40,769 nt of DNA from Micromonospora sp. ATCC 39149. GTDB taxonomy: Bacteria > Actinomycetota > Actinomycetes > Mycobacteriales > Micromonosporaceae. A program made the position numbers and the translations under genes. This document shows, in pieces, positions 32,617-40,769 of this stretch. Numbering within the stretch: position 1 is the stretch's first letter; each line of letters opens with the position of its first letter. The DNA lies in the NCBI RefSeq assembly GCF_000158815.1, contig NZ_GG657738.1, positions 2,577,349-2,618,117 on the forward strand. The letters are read 5' to 3'. The notes beneath the pieces were generated by a model. It was not told where the DNA came from and ran no database searches. It worked only from the letters and a program-made list of their open reading frames with translations.

Positions 32617-33483
32617 TCAGCCCTCCTGCTGCGTTTCTGCCGGAGTCGAAGCGGCCGACGCGACCGCACCAGCATCGATCGGCTCGCCACTCGGCGTCTC
32701 GGCCTGCTGCGCGATCGTGGTCGCGGCAGCCCGACCGGCCTCGGTGCCACCGGCGGTCGTGCCGGACGAGCCGGACCGACCACGGCGCGGCCGCTCGGGG
32801 CGGTCGCCGCGCTCACGGCGCGGGCGCGACGGAGCCTCGGCCGGGGTTTCCCGACCCGGCACCGCGTCGCCCTTGTAGATCCAGACCTTCACGCCGATTC
32901 GGCCGAAGGTGGTACGGGCCTCGAAGAAGCCGTACTCGATGTTGGCCCGCAGCGTGTGCAGCGGGACCCGACCCTCGCGGTAGAACTCGGTGCGGCTCAT
33001 CTCGGCACCGCCGAGGCGACCCGAGACCTGAACCCGGATGCCCTTGCAGACCGGGTTCTTCATCGCCGACTGCATCGCCTTGCGCATCGCCCGACGGAAG
33101 CTGACCCGGCTGGAAAGCTGCTCGGCGACACCCTGGGCGACCAGCTGAGCATCCGACTCGGGGTTCTTCACCTCGATGATGTTCAGCTGAACCTGCTTGC
33201 CGGTGAGCTTCTCCAGCTCGCCGCGGATCCGGTCGGCCTCCGCGCCCTTGCGGCCGATGACGATGCCCGGCCGCGCGGTGTGGATGTCGACGCGGACCCG
33301 GTCCCGGGTGCGCTCGATGTCGACCTTGGAGATGCCGGCCCGCTCAAGACCCTTGGACATCATCCGGCGAATCTTGACGTCCTCGCCGATGTAGTCCTTG
33401 TAGAGCTTGTCCGCGAACCAGCGGGACTTCCAGTCGGTCGAGATGCCGAGCCGGAACCCAGTGGGGTGAACCTTCTGACCCAT
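32617..33483 (-). CDS. rpsC: 30S ribosomal protein S3
   Basis: The first 210 residues are a normal S3, with the KH domain motif [20 protein letters not shown] and the C-terminal domain ([31 protein letters not shown]). A low-complexity tail of about 75 residues rich in Arg, Glu, Pro, Ala and Thr follows. Its ATG overlaps the rplV stop (TAATG). Confidence 0.97.
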   Translation of the reverse strand: MGQKVHPTGFRLGISTDWKSRWFADKLYKDYIGEDVKIRRMMSKGLERAGISKVDIERTRDRVRVDIHTARPGIVIGRKGAEADRIRGELEKLTGKQVQLNIIEVKNPESDAQLVAQGVAEQLSSRVSFRRAMRKAMQSAMKNPVCKGIRVQVSGRLGGAEMSRTEFYREGRVPLHTLRANIEYGFFEARTTFGRIGVKVWIYKGDAVPGRETPAEAPSRPRRERGDRPERPRRGRSGSSGTTAGGTEAGRAAATTIAQQAETPSGEPIDAGAVASAASTPAETQQEG

Positions 33484-33941
33484 TACTCGGCGCCCTCCGT
33501 CTTGCTCTCCGTCTCGGCAGCCGCGGCCTGCTGCGCCGGGGCGGCCTTCTTCGCCGCCGGCTTCTTCGGCGCGGCCGGCGCGACCGCCTCGACCGCCACC
33601 GTGATGTGGCAGGTCCGCTTGCGGATCCGGTACGCCCGGCCCTGCGCCCGCGGCCGGAACCGCTTCATGGTCGGGCCCTCGTCGACGAACGCCTCGCTGA
33701 CGAGCAGCGCATCGGGGTCCAGCCGCTCGTTGTTCTCCGCGTTGGCGATCGCGCTAGCGAGCACCTTGTACACCTGCTCGCTCGCAGCCTGCGGCGCGAA
33801 CTGCAGCACCGTGAGCGCCTCCTTCGCGGGCAGGCCGCGGACGAGGTTGACCACCCGGCGCGCCTTCATCGGCGAGATGCGCACATGCCGCGCAACCGCC
33901 CGCGCGCCCGGAAGCACCGGAGCGTCGCCCTTTCCTGGCAT
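33483..33941 (-). CDS. rplV: 50S ribosomal protein L22
   Basis: The 152-residue protein has [20 protein letters not shown] and, at the tunnel-lining hairpin, [22 protein letters not shown]. An Ala/Lys/Glu-rich tail of about 35 residues is added. L22 lines the exit tunnel next to L4. Confidence 0.97.
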   Translation of the reverse strand: MPGKGDAPVLPGARAVARHVRISPMKARRVVNLVRGLPAKEALTVLQFAPQAASEQVYKVLASAIANAENNERLDPDALLVSEAFVDEGPTMKRFRPRAQGRAYRIRKRTCHITVAVEAVAPAAPKKPAAKKAAPAQQAAAAETESKTEGAE

Positions 33942-33981
33942 CGCTGTAACCCCTTGTTCCTCTATCCGTATGCCCGCGGCG

Positions 33982-34263
33982 TCAGCGCCGGCGGCTCTTC
34001 CGGTCGTCCTTCTCGTGACCCTTGAACGTGCGGGTCAGCGCGAACTCGCCGAGCTTGTGCCCGACCATCGCCTCGGTGACGAACACCGGGACGTGCTTGC
34101 GTCCGTCGTGCACGGCGATCGTGTGGCCGAGCATCTCGGGGATGATCGTCGAGCGCCGCGACCAGGTCTTGATGACGTTCTTCGAACCCTTGTCGTTCTG
34201 CGTCTCCACCTTCTTGAGCAGGTGGTCGTCGACGAACGGGCCCTTCTTCAGGCTGCGAGGCAT
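33982..34263 (-). CDS. rpsS: 30S ribosomal protein S19
   Basis: The 93-residue protein starts [20 protein letters not shown] and contains [20 protein letters not shown]. Fully typical; it lies 12 bases after rplB. Confidence 0.98.
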   Translation of the reverse strand: MPRSLKKGPFVDDHLLKKVETQNDKGSKNVIKTWSRRSTIIPEMLGHTIAVHDGRKHVPVFVTEAMVGHKLGEFALTRTFKGHEKDDRKSRRR

Positions 34264-34275
34264 GTCTTATCTCCC

Positions 34276-35115
34276 TCAGCCGCGCTTACGCGTGGCGTAG
34301 CGGCGGCGGACGATCAGTCGGTCGCTCGGCTGGCCCTTACGACGGGTGCGGCCCTCGGGCTTACCCTGCGGGTTGACCGGGTGGCGACCACCGGAGGTCT
34401 TGCCCTCACCACCACCGTGCGGGTGGTCGACCGGGTTCATGGCGACGCCACGGACGGTCGGGCGCCTGCCCTTCCACCGCATCCGGCCGGCCTTGCCCCA
34501 GTTGATGTTCGACTGGTCGGCGTTGCCGATCTCGCCGATGCTGGCGCGGCAGCGCACGTCGACCCGCCGGATCTCGCCGGACGGCATGCGGAGGGTCGCG
34601 TACGCGCCCTCCCGGCCGAGCAGCTGGATGCCGACGCCGGCCGAGCGGGCCAGCTTGGCCCCGCCACCCGGACGCAGCTCCACGTTGTGGATCGTCGTAC
34701 CGACCGGGATGTTGCGCAGCGGCAGGTTGTTGCCCGGCTTGATGTCGGCACCCGGACCGGACTCGACCGCGTCGCCCTGCTTCAGGTCCTTCGGCGCGAG
34801 GATGTAGCGCTTCTCGCCGTCGGCGTAGTGCAGCAGCGCGATGCGTGCGGTGCGGTTCGGGTCGTACTCGATGTGCGCGACCTTCGCCGGGATGCCGTCC
34901 TTGTCGACCCGCTTGAAGTCGATCAGACGGTACTGGCGCTTGTGGCCGCCACCGTGGTGCCGCGTGGTGATCCGGCCGTGGGCGTTACGCCCGCCCTTCT
35001 TCGGCAGCGGAGCCAGCAGCGACTTCTCGGGCGTCGACCGGGTGATCTCGGCGAAGTCGGCAACGCTCGAGCCACGCCGGCCCGGCGTCGTCGGCTTGTA
35101 CTTACGGATAGCCAT
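34276..35115 (-). CDS. rplB: 50S ribosomal protein L2
   Basis: The 279-residue protein has the SH3/OB RNA-binding region and the highly conserved C-terminal [20 protein letters not shown], whose histidine lies near the peptidyl-transferase centre. The start [18 protein letters not shown] is the usual one. Confidence 0.98.
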   Translation of the reverse strand: MAIRKYKPTTPGRRGSSVADFAEITRSTPEKSLLAPLPKKGGRNAHGRITTRHHGGGHKRQYRLIDFKRVDKDGIPAKVAHIEYDPNRTARIALLHYADGEKRYILAPKDLKQGDAVESGPGADIKPGNNLPLRNIPVGTTIHNVELRPGGGAKLARSAGVGIQLLGREGAYATLRMPSGEIRRVDVRCRASIGEIGNADQSNINWGKAGRMRWKGRRPTVRGVAMNPVDHPHGGGEGKTSGGRHPVNPQGKPEGRTRRKGQPSDRLIVRRRYATRKRG

Positions 35116-35127
35116 TGTCTACACCCC

Positions 35128-35430
35128 TCAGCTGACCGGGCCGCCGAAGGCCTCGATACGGTCACCGTCAGCCAGCTTCACGATCGCCCGCTTGGTGGCC
35201 TTGCGCTGACCGAAGCCGGTCTTGGTGCGCTTGCGCTTGCCCTCGCGGTTGAGCGTGTTGACCGTCAGGACGCGGACGTTGAAGATCTGCTGGATAGCGA
35301 TCTTGATCTCGGTCTTGTTGGCGTCCGGGTGCACCAGGAAGGTGTACCAGTTCCGGTTCAGCTCGCTGTAGCTCTTCTCCGAGACGACCGGCGCGATAAT
35401 GACGTCACGCGGATCGGCGATCGTGCTCAC
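35128..35430 (-). CDS. rplW: 50S ribosomal protein L23
   Basis: The 100-residue protein has [17 protein letters not shown] and [20 protein letters not shown]. It docks trigger factor and SRP at the exit tunnel. The GTG start overlaps the rplD stop (GTGA). Confidence 0.97.
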   Translation of the reverse strand: MSTIADPRDVIIAPVVSEKSYSELNRNWYTFLVHPDANKTEIKIAIQQIFNVRVLTVNTLNREGKRKRTKTGFGQRKATKRAIVKLADGDRIEAFGGPVS

Positions 35431-36077
35431 TTGTCACCCTCCTCGGTGGTCCCGGCCGGGACACCCAGGAACTCGTCCAGGGCGTCCTTGGTGAAGACCA
35501 CGTCGTCGGCCACCAACACGTCGTACGTGTTGAGCTGGCCGGCCTCGATCAGGTGCACCCGCGGCTCGTTGCGCAGCGACACCCAGTTCAGCTCGTCGGA
35601 GCTGCTCAGCACGACCAGGACCCGGGGGGCCTCGGTCAGCTTGGCCAGCGTGGCCAGGGCGGCCTTCGTCGACGGCTTCTCGCCCGAGACGAACGCCTCG
35701 ACGACGTGCACCTGGCCGGCGCGGGCCCGGTCGGAGAGGGCGCCACGCAGGGCGGCGGCCTTCATCTTCTTCGGGGTCCGCTGGCTGTAGTCGCGCGGCA
35801 CCGGGCCGTGGACCACGCCACCGCCGGCGAACTGCGGCGCGCGGATCGAACCCTGACGGGCCCGGCCGGTGCCCTTCTGCTTGTACGGCTTCTTGCCGCC
35901 ACCGGCGACCTCGCCGCGGGTCTTGGCCTTGTGCGTGCCCTGCCGGGCCGCCGCGAGCTGGGCCACCACGACCTGGTGCATCAGCGCGATGTTGGCCTGG
36001 ACGTCGAAGATGCCGGCCGGCAGCTCGACGGAGCCGCTCTTGGCACCTTCGACGTTGAGGACGTCAACGGTGGTCAC
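35427..36077 (-). CDS. rplD: 50S ribosomal protein L4
   Basis: The 216-residue protein contains the tunnel loop [19 protein letters not shown] and [20 protein letters not shown]. In E. coli L4 represses the S10 operon through its leader; conservation of that control here is not known. The GTG start overlaps the rplC stop (GTGA). Confidence 0.98.
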   Translation of the reverse strand: MTTVDVLNVEGAKSGSVELPAGIFDVQANIALMHQVVVAQLAAARQGTHKAKTRGEVAGGGKKPYKQKGTGRARQGSIRAPQFAGGGVVHGPVPRDYSQRTPKKMKAAALRGALSDRARAGQVHVVEAFVSGEKPSTKAALATLAKLTEAPRVLVVLSSSDELNWVSLRNEPRVHLIEAGQLNTYDVLVADDVVFTKDALDEFLGVPAGTTEEGDK

Positions 36078-36745
36078 TTGGCCACACCGCCCTTCTTCAC
36101 CTTGTCCTTGGCCTTGGCCGCGGTGCGGACCAGAACCAGCGCGCCCTTCGGGCCGGGAATGGCACCACGGACGAGCAGCAGGTTGTTCTCGGTGTCGATC
36201 GCCTGGACGGTCAGGTTCTGGACCGTGTAGCGCACGCCACCCATCCGGCCCGCCATCCGGGTGCCCTTGAAGACGCGGCCCGGGGTGGCGCAGGCGCCGA
36301 TCGAACCCGGCGAGCGGTGCTTGCGCTCGACACCGTGGCTGGCGCGCAGACCGTGGAAGCCGTGCCGCTTCATCGGGCCGGCGTAGCCCTTGCCCTTGGT
36401 CTTGCCGGTGACGTCGATGGTGACGCCGGCCGGGAACTGCTCGACCGTGACCTCCTGGCCCAGCGAGTAGTCCGCGGCGTCCGTGGTGCGCAGCTCGACG
36501 ATGTGCCGGCGCGGTGCCACGTCCGCCTTCGCGTAGTGCCCGCTGACCGGCTTCTTGACCTTGCGCGGGTCGATGGTGCCGTACGCGAGCTGGACTGCGG
36601 AGTAACCGTCCTTCTCGGCGCTACGAACCTGGCTGACGACGCACGGGCCGGCCTGAACCACGGTCACGGGTACAACCTTGTTGTTGTCCCAGACCTGGGT
36701 CATGCCGAGCTTGGCGCCCAGGATCCCCTTGACTTGCCTGTCCAT
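36074..36745 (-). CDS. rplC: 50S ribosomal protein L3
   Basis: The 223-residue protein has [14 protein letters not shown] and the central [20 protein letters not shown], then [20 protein letters not shown] near the peptidyl-transferase centre. ATG at 36745, 11 bases after rpsJ. Confidence 0.98.
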   Translation of the reverse strand: MDRQVKGILGAKLGMTQVWDNNKVVPVTVVQAGPCVVSQVRSAEKDGYSAVQLAYGTIDPRKVKKPVSGHYAKADVAPRRHIVELRTTDAADYSLGQEVTVEQFPAGVTIDVTGKTKGKGYAGPMKRHGFHGLRASHGVERKHRSPGSIGACATPGRVFKGTRMAGRMGGVRYTVQNLTVQAIDTENNLLLVRGAIPGPKGALVLVRTAAKAKDKVKKGGVAK

Positions 36746-36756
36746 TTGTCCGGTCC

Positions 36757-37065
36757 CTACAGCTTGATCTCGATGTCGACGCCAGCCGGCAGGTCGAGGC
36801 GCATGAGCGAGTCGACCGTCTTCGGAGTCGGGTCGATGATGTCGATCAGCCGCTTGTGCGTACGCATCTCGAAGTGCTCGCGCGAGTCCTTGTACTTGTG
36901 CGGCGAGCGGATAACGCAGAAACGGTTGATCTCCGTGGGCAGCGGCACCGGGCCAGCGACCTGCGCCCCGGTACGCGTCACCGTCTCGACGATCTTCCGA
37001 GCCGAGGAGTCGACGACCTCGTGGTCATAGGCCTTGAGCCGGATGCGGATCTTCTGTCCCGCCAT
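36757..37065 (-). CDS. rpsJ: 30S ribosomal protein S10
   Basis: The ATG at 37065 gives 102 residues starting [19 protein letters not shown], the normal S10/NusE. S10 is also the antitermination partner of NusB. The open frame upstream is not S10-like. It is the first gene of the S10 operon. Confidence 0.98.
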
Positions 37066-37420
37066 GGTGGCTTCTGTTCCTTCTCTCGATGCCGCTGTGT
37101 TGCGGGCGCCTGCACCGGCTGGTGCAGGCCCACTTCCGCCGACCCCCGCGGTCGGGCGTGTCGCGCCCTCGGGCCAGGCTCCGCCCCGGGACCCCGGAGC
37201 TCTGCTGACCATGCGGTGGGTCAATGGCGCCGATCGCGTGACCGCGACCCGAACGCCGTGCGAGGGTGGTTGGCCGCCAGGGGCAGACCAACCACCCTAC
37301 GCGCGACTGTTCAACGACCCGGAGGTCCAGCGGATGCCGGACGCAGGCGAAGAACTGCCGTTACGCAACCTGACTAGTATGCCGCACGACCGGCGGCCAC
37401 GCTAATCGGGGTTACCCAGC
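37066..37420 (-). promoter_or_regulatory. Gene-free tuf-rpsJ region: terminator hairpin and S10 leader
   Basis: These 355 bases hold no gene. An 11-bp perfect hairpin (37263-37273 with 37288-37298, arm AGGGTGGTTGG) may end tuf transcripts. Closer to rpsJ, CCTGCACC/GGTGCAGG (37109-37116 with 37121-37128) forms an 8-bp hairpin with a 4-base loop in what should be the S10 mRNA leader. A promoter is expected but I could not place a convincing -35/-10 pair; CATACTAGT near 37375-37383 is one weak -10 candidate. Confidence 0.45.
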
Positions 37421-38616
37421 TCACTTGACGATCTTGGTGACGCGACCCGCGCCGACCGTACGGCCACCCTCCCGAATCGCGAACTTGAGGTTTTCCTCCA
37501 TCGCGATGGGCTGGATCAGCTTCACGGTCATCGTGGTGTTGTCGCCCGGCATGACCATCTCGGTGCCCTCGGGCAGCGTGACGACGCCGGTGACGTCCGT
37601 GGTCCGGAAGTAGAACTGCGGACGGTAGTTCAAAAAAGAAAAAGGGTGTGCCGGCCGCCCTCCTCCTTGGAGAGGATGTAGACCGTAGCCTCGAACTCCG
37701 TGTGCGGGGTCGTGGTGCCCGGCTTGACGACCACCATGCCGCGCTCGACGTCCTCGCGCTTGATGCCGCGCAGCAGCAGACCGACGTTCTCACCCGCGCG
37801 GGCCTCGTCGAGCAGCTTGCGGAACATCTCGATGCCGGTGCAGACCGTCTTCTGCGACTTCTCGCGGATACCGACGATCTCCACCTCCTCGTTCGGCTTG
37901 AGGATGCCGCGCTCCGCGCGACCGGTGACGACGGTGCCACGACCGGTGATCGTGAAGACGTCCTCGATCGGCATCAGGAACGGCTTCTCGGTCTCGCGCT
38001 CCGGCTGCGGGATCGCGGTGTCGACAGCGTTCATCAGGTCCAGGAGCCGGCCGGTCCACTCGGGGTCACCCTCGAGGGCCTTCAGCGCCGAGACCCGGAC
38101 GACCGGAAGGTCGTCACCCGGGTACTCCTGCGAGGAGAGCAGCTCGCGCACCTCGAGCTCGACGAGCTCCAGGAGCTCCTCGTCGTCGACCATGTCGCTC
38201 TTGTTGAGCGCCACGACGATGTACGGCACACCGACCTGACGGGCCAGCAGCACGTGCTCGCGGGTCTGCGGCATCGGGCCGTCGGTCGCCGCCACCACCA
38301 GGATCGCGCCGTCCATCTGCGCGGCACCGGTGATCATGTTCTTGATGTAGTCGGCGTGCCCGGGGCAGTCGACGTGCGCGTAGTGCCGCGCCTCGGTCTG
38401 GTACTCGACGTGCGCGATGGAGATCGTGATGCCGCGGGCCTTCTCCTCCGGCGCCTTGTCGATCTCGTCGAACGGCGTGTACGGGTTCAGGTCCGGAAAC
38501 TGGTCGTGCAGGACCTTGGTGATGGCCGCCGTCAGCGTCGTCTTACCGTGGTCGATGTGACCAATGGTGCCGATGTTGACGTGCGGCTTAGTCCGCTCGA
38601 ACTTCGCCTTCGCCAC
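37421..38616 (-). CDS. tuf: Elongation factor Tu, frame interrupted near 37632-37643
   Basis: EF-Tu delivers aminoacyl-tRNA to the ribosome. The GTG at 38616 ([20 protein letters not shown]) has AGGAGG 7 bases upstream. GTPase motifs [17 protein letters not shown] and NKSD, and domain 2, are normal up to EGGRHT. There the expected PFFNNYRPQF is replaced: an A6-G-A5 patch (plus strand 37632-37643) makes the frame read HTLFLF and stop at 37630. The rest of domain 3 ([17 protein letters not shown] to TKIVK) continues in another frame to 37421. The whole span is 1196 bases, two more than an intact 397-residue gene. EF-Tu is essential, so either this is an assembly error or another tuf copy exists. 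Confidence 0.93.
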
Positions 38617-38838
38617 TGGTGTCCTCCTGTGGACTTCTTGGTTCGTTCGCCCCGGCGCGCCAGGTAGGCGCTTAGGACTCTGTCGACAGCCTTTCCGGCC
38701 TTGCGACCGGAGAGCTTTTGTGGGTTCTGCGGCGATGAAGCCTACAGACCCGGTCTCACACAACCCGACCGAGGTGGCCGCGGGCGGGAGTTCCCTCCCG
38801 CGACCCGCCCCGGTTCATCGGATCAGCTCAGGCGAGCG
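38617..38838 (-). promoter_or_regulatory. fusA-tuf intergenic region
   Basis: This 222-base gap has a 7-bp hairpin (38784-38790 with 38795-38801, loop TTCC) after fusA and then a moderately AT-richer part. On the - strand TTGTGT and TAGGCT occur near 38755-38730, but with only 13 bases between them, so a tuf promoter is likely but not defined. Confidence 0.35.
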
Positions 38839-40769
38839 TCACTCACCAGTCGCCTTGGCGATGATCTCCTTGGCCACCGAGGCCGGAATCTCGGCATAGG
38901 AGTCGAACTGCATGCTGTAGCTAGCCCGGCCCTGGGTCTTCGACCGCAGGTCGCCGACGTAGCCGAACATCTCCGACAACGGCACCAGCGCCCTCACGAT
39001 GCGGGTGCCGCTGCGCTCCTCCATCGCCTGGATGATGCCACGGCGGGAGTTGAGGTCGCCGATGACGTCACCCATGTTCTCCTCGGGAGTGGTGACCTCA
39101 ACGGACATCACCGGTTCGAGCAGCGCCGGGTCGGCCTTGCGGGCCGCCTCCTTCAGCGCCATCGAGCCAGCGATCTTGAACGCCATCTCGGACGAGTCGA
39201 CCTCGTGGTACTGACCGTCCACCAGCGTCAGCTTGACACCCACCAGCGGGAAGCCCGCGAGGATGCCGTACTGCATGGCGTCCTGGGCGCCGGCGTCCAC
39301 CGACGGGATGAACTCCCGAGGGATGCGGCCACCGGTGACGGCGTTCGCGAACTCGTAGGTCGGCGAGTCGTTGTCCAGCGGCAGCGGCTCCAGGCTGATG
39401 ATGACCCGGGCGTACTGGCCGGAACCACCGGTCTGCTTCTTGTGGGTGAACTCGACCTTCTCCACCTTACGGCGGATGGTCTCGCGGTACGCCACCTGCG
39501 GCTTGCCGATGTTCGCCTCGACGTTGAACTCGCGGCGCATCCGGTCGACCAGAATGTCCAGGTGCAGCTCGCCCATGCCGGAGATGACCGTCTGGCCGGT
39601 CTCGTCGTCCAGCTTGACGCGGAAGGTCGGGTCCTCCTCGGCCAGCCGCTGGATGGCGGTGCTGAGCTTCTCCTGGTCGGCCTTGGTCTTCGGCTCGATG
39701 GCGACCTCGATGACCGGCTCCGGGAAGGTCATCGACTCCAGGATGACCGGGTTCGCCGGGTCACACAGGGTGTCACCGGTGGTGGTCTGCTTGAGACCCT
39801 GCACCGCGATGATGTCGCCAGCCTGGGCCGAGCCGCGCTCTTCCCGCTTGTTGGCGTGCATCTGGTAGATCTTGCCGATCCGCTCCTTGCGGTCCTTGGT
39901 GGAGTTGACCACCTGGGACCCGGACTCGACCACGCCGGAGTAGACCCGGACGTAGGTGAGCTTACCGAGGTGCTTGTCGGTCTGGATCTTGAAGGCGAGA
40001 CCGGAGAACGGCTCCGCCTTCGACGGCTTCCGCTGCAGCGGCGTCTCACCGTCGGTCGCGGTGCCCTCGATGGCCGGGATGTCCAGCGGCGACGGCAGGA
40101 AGTCGACCACGGCGTCGAGCATGGGCTGGACGCCCTTGTTCTTGAACGCCGAGCCGCAGAGCACCGGGTTGGCCTTGCTGGCGATCGTGGCCCGCCGGAT
40201 GGCGGCCTTGATCTCCTCGACGGAGATCTCCTCGCCCTCCAGGTACTTCTCCATGATCGCGTCGTCGACGTCGGCCAGGGTCTCCATCAGCTTCTCGCGC
40301 CACTCGGCGGCGTCGTCGGCGAGGTCGGCCGGGATCTCCTCGATCGCGTAGTCCTCACCCTTCTGGGTCTCCCCGCGCCAGGTGAGGGCACGCATGCCGA
40401 TCAGATCGACGACACCGATGTGGTCGCCCTCGAGCCCGATCGGGATCTGGAGCACCAGCGGGGTGGCGTTGAGCCGGTCGATCATCATCTGGACGCAGCG
40501 GAAGAAGTCCGCGCCGGTCCGGTCGAGCTTGTTGACGAAGCACATCCGCGGGACGTCGTACTTGTCGGCCTGACGCCAGACGTTCTCCGTCTGCGGCTCC
40601 ACGCCGGCCACGCCGTCGTAGACCGCGACCGCACCGTCCAGCACCCGCAGCGACCGCTCGACCTCGACCGTGAAGTCGACGTGACCGGGCGTGTCGATGA
40701 TCTGGATCGTGTGGCCCTTCCACTCACACTTGGTAGCAGCGGAGGTGATGGTGATACCACGCTCCTGCT
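38839..40769 (-). CDS. fusA: Elongation factor G, 5' end outside the window
   Basis: EF-G is the GTPase that moves tRNA and mRNA through the ribosome. About 642 residues are visible, so roughly 55 N-terminal residues, including the P-loop, lie beyond the right edge. The visible part begins at switch I ([11 protein letters not shown]), followed by G3 DTPGHVDF and G4 NKLDRTG. Domains II-V follow and end [20 protein letters not shown]. No break is seen. It is part of the str operon, upstream of tuf. Confidence 0.97.
   Translation of the reverse strand, partial: QERGITITSAATKCEWKGHTIQIIDTPGHVDFTVEVERSLRVLDGAVAVYDGVAGVEPQTENVWRQADKYDVPRMCFVNKLDRTGADFFRCVQMMIDRLNATPLVLQIPIGLEGDHIGVVDLIGMRALTWRGETQKGEDYAIEEIPADLADDAAEWREKLMETLADVDDAIMEKYLEGEEISVEEIKAAIRRATIASKANPVLCGSAFKNKGVQPMLDAVVDFLPSPLDIPAIEGTATDGETPLQRKPSKAEPFSGLAFKIQTDKHLGKLTYVRVYSGVVESGSQVVNSTKDRKERIGKIYQMHANKREERGSAQAGDIIAVQGLKQTTTGDTLCDPANPVILESMTFPEPVIEVAIEPKTKADQEKLSTAIQRLAEEDPTFRVKLDDETGQTVISGMGELHLDILVDRMRREFNVEANIGKPQVAYRETIRRKVEKVEFTHKKQTGGSGQYARVIISLEPLPLDNDSPTYEFANAVTGGRIPREFIPSVDAGAQDAMQYGILAGFPLVGVKLTLVDGQYHEVDSSEMAFKIAGSMALKEAARKADPALLEPVMSVEVTTPEENMGDVIGDLNSRRGIIQAMEERSGTRIVRALVPLSEMFGYVGDLRSKTQGRASYSMQFDSYAEIPASVAKEIIAKATGE

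Noticed and set aside
32239..35790. A 1183-codon + strand open frame over rpsC-rplV-rpsS-rplB-rplW-rplD
   Set aside because: It is antisense to six certain ribosomal protein genes and shows only biased composition.
37421..37633. Separate small gene encoding 70 residues starting with TTG at 37633
   Set aside because: It is the C-terminal part of EF-Tu domain 3 cut off by the frameshift, not an independent gene.

Overview
The window is a contiguous piece of a very GC-rich actinobacterial chromosome. The gene order, the GTG/TTG starts, the GTGA-type overlaps, the Ala/Pro-rich tails on ribosomal proteins and the small GGGCCC...GTTAAC intergenic repeats all suggest Micromonospora or a close relative in the Micromonosporaceae. 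This assignment is by recognition only; no database comparison was possible.

Layout from left to right. (1) 1-1240 holds the 3' end of a low-complexity Ala/Pro/Gly-rich protein gene on the + strand. (2) 1417-7417 is a complete thiamin-precursor operon on the - strand, read right to left: promoter, TPP riboswitch, thiE, thiO, thiS, thiG, a frame-broken tenI/thiE-like gene, thiD, thiC. ThiO, ThiS, ThiG and probably the TenI-like protein make the thiazole; ThiC and ThiD make the pyrimidine; ThiE joins them. (3) 7689-14132 (+) encodes a very large secreted multidomain protein (ThuA, glucose/sorbosone dehydrogenase, PKD, carbohydrate-binding, OmpL47-like and FIMAH-like modules), followed by a small membrane-anchored secreted protein whose predicted mature N-terminus is histidine. 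(4) 14265-18856 holds an aldo/keto reductase, an ABC-F ATPase, an RsmC-like methyltransferase (all -) and a membrane protein of unknown function (+). (5) 18895-40769 (-) is translation and transcription machinery, read right to left: fusA (truncated by the window edge), tuf, the S10-spc superoperon (rpsJ to rplO), secY, adk, map, then infA, rpmJ, rpsM, rpsK, rpsD, rpoA, rplQ, truA.

The ribosomal block is ordinary and complete in order, with tight translational coupling. The notable points are breaks and repeats. tuf is interrupted by an A-rich 13-base patch that shifts the frame. The tenI-like gene carries about 2 extra bases. A repeat family at 6608-6657 and 15243-15288 supplies the stop codons of its neighbours. 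A 16-bp tandem repeat covers the thiC stop, and a nearly exact 78-bp tandem duplication lies in the first gene. I found no CRISPR array, prophage, transposase, tRNA or rRNA, and no convincing undescribed multi-gene system. The best candidates for new biology are the large secreted protein with its His-first neighbour, and the intergenic repeat family.
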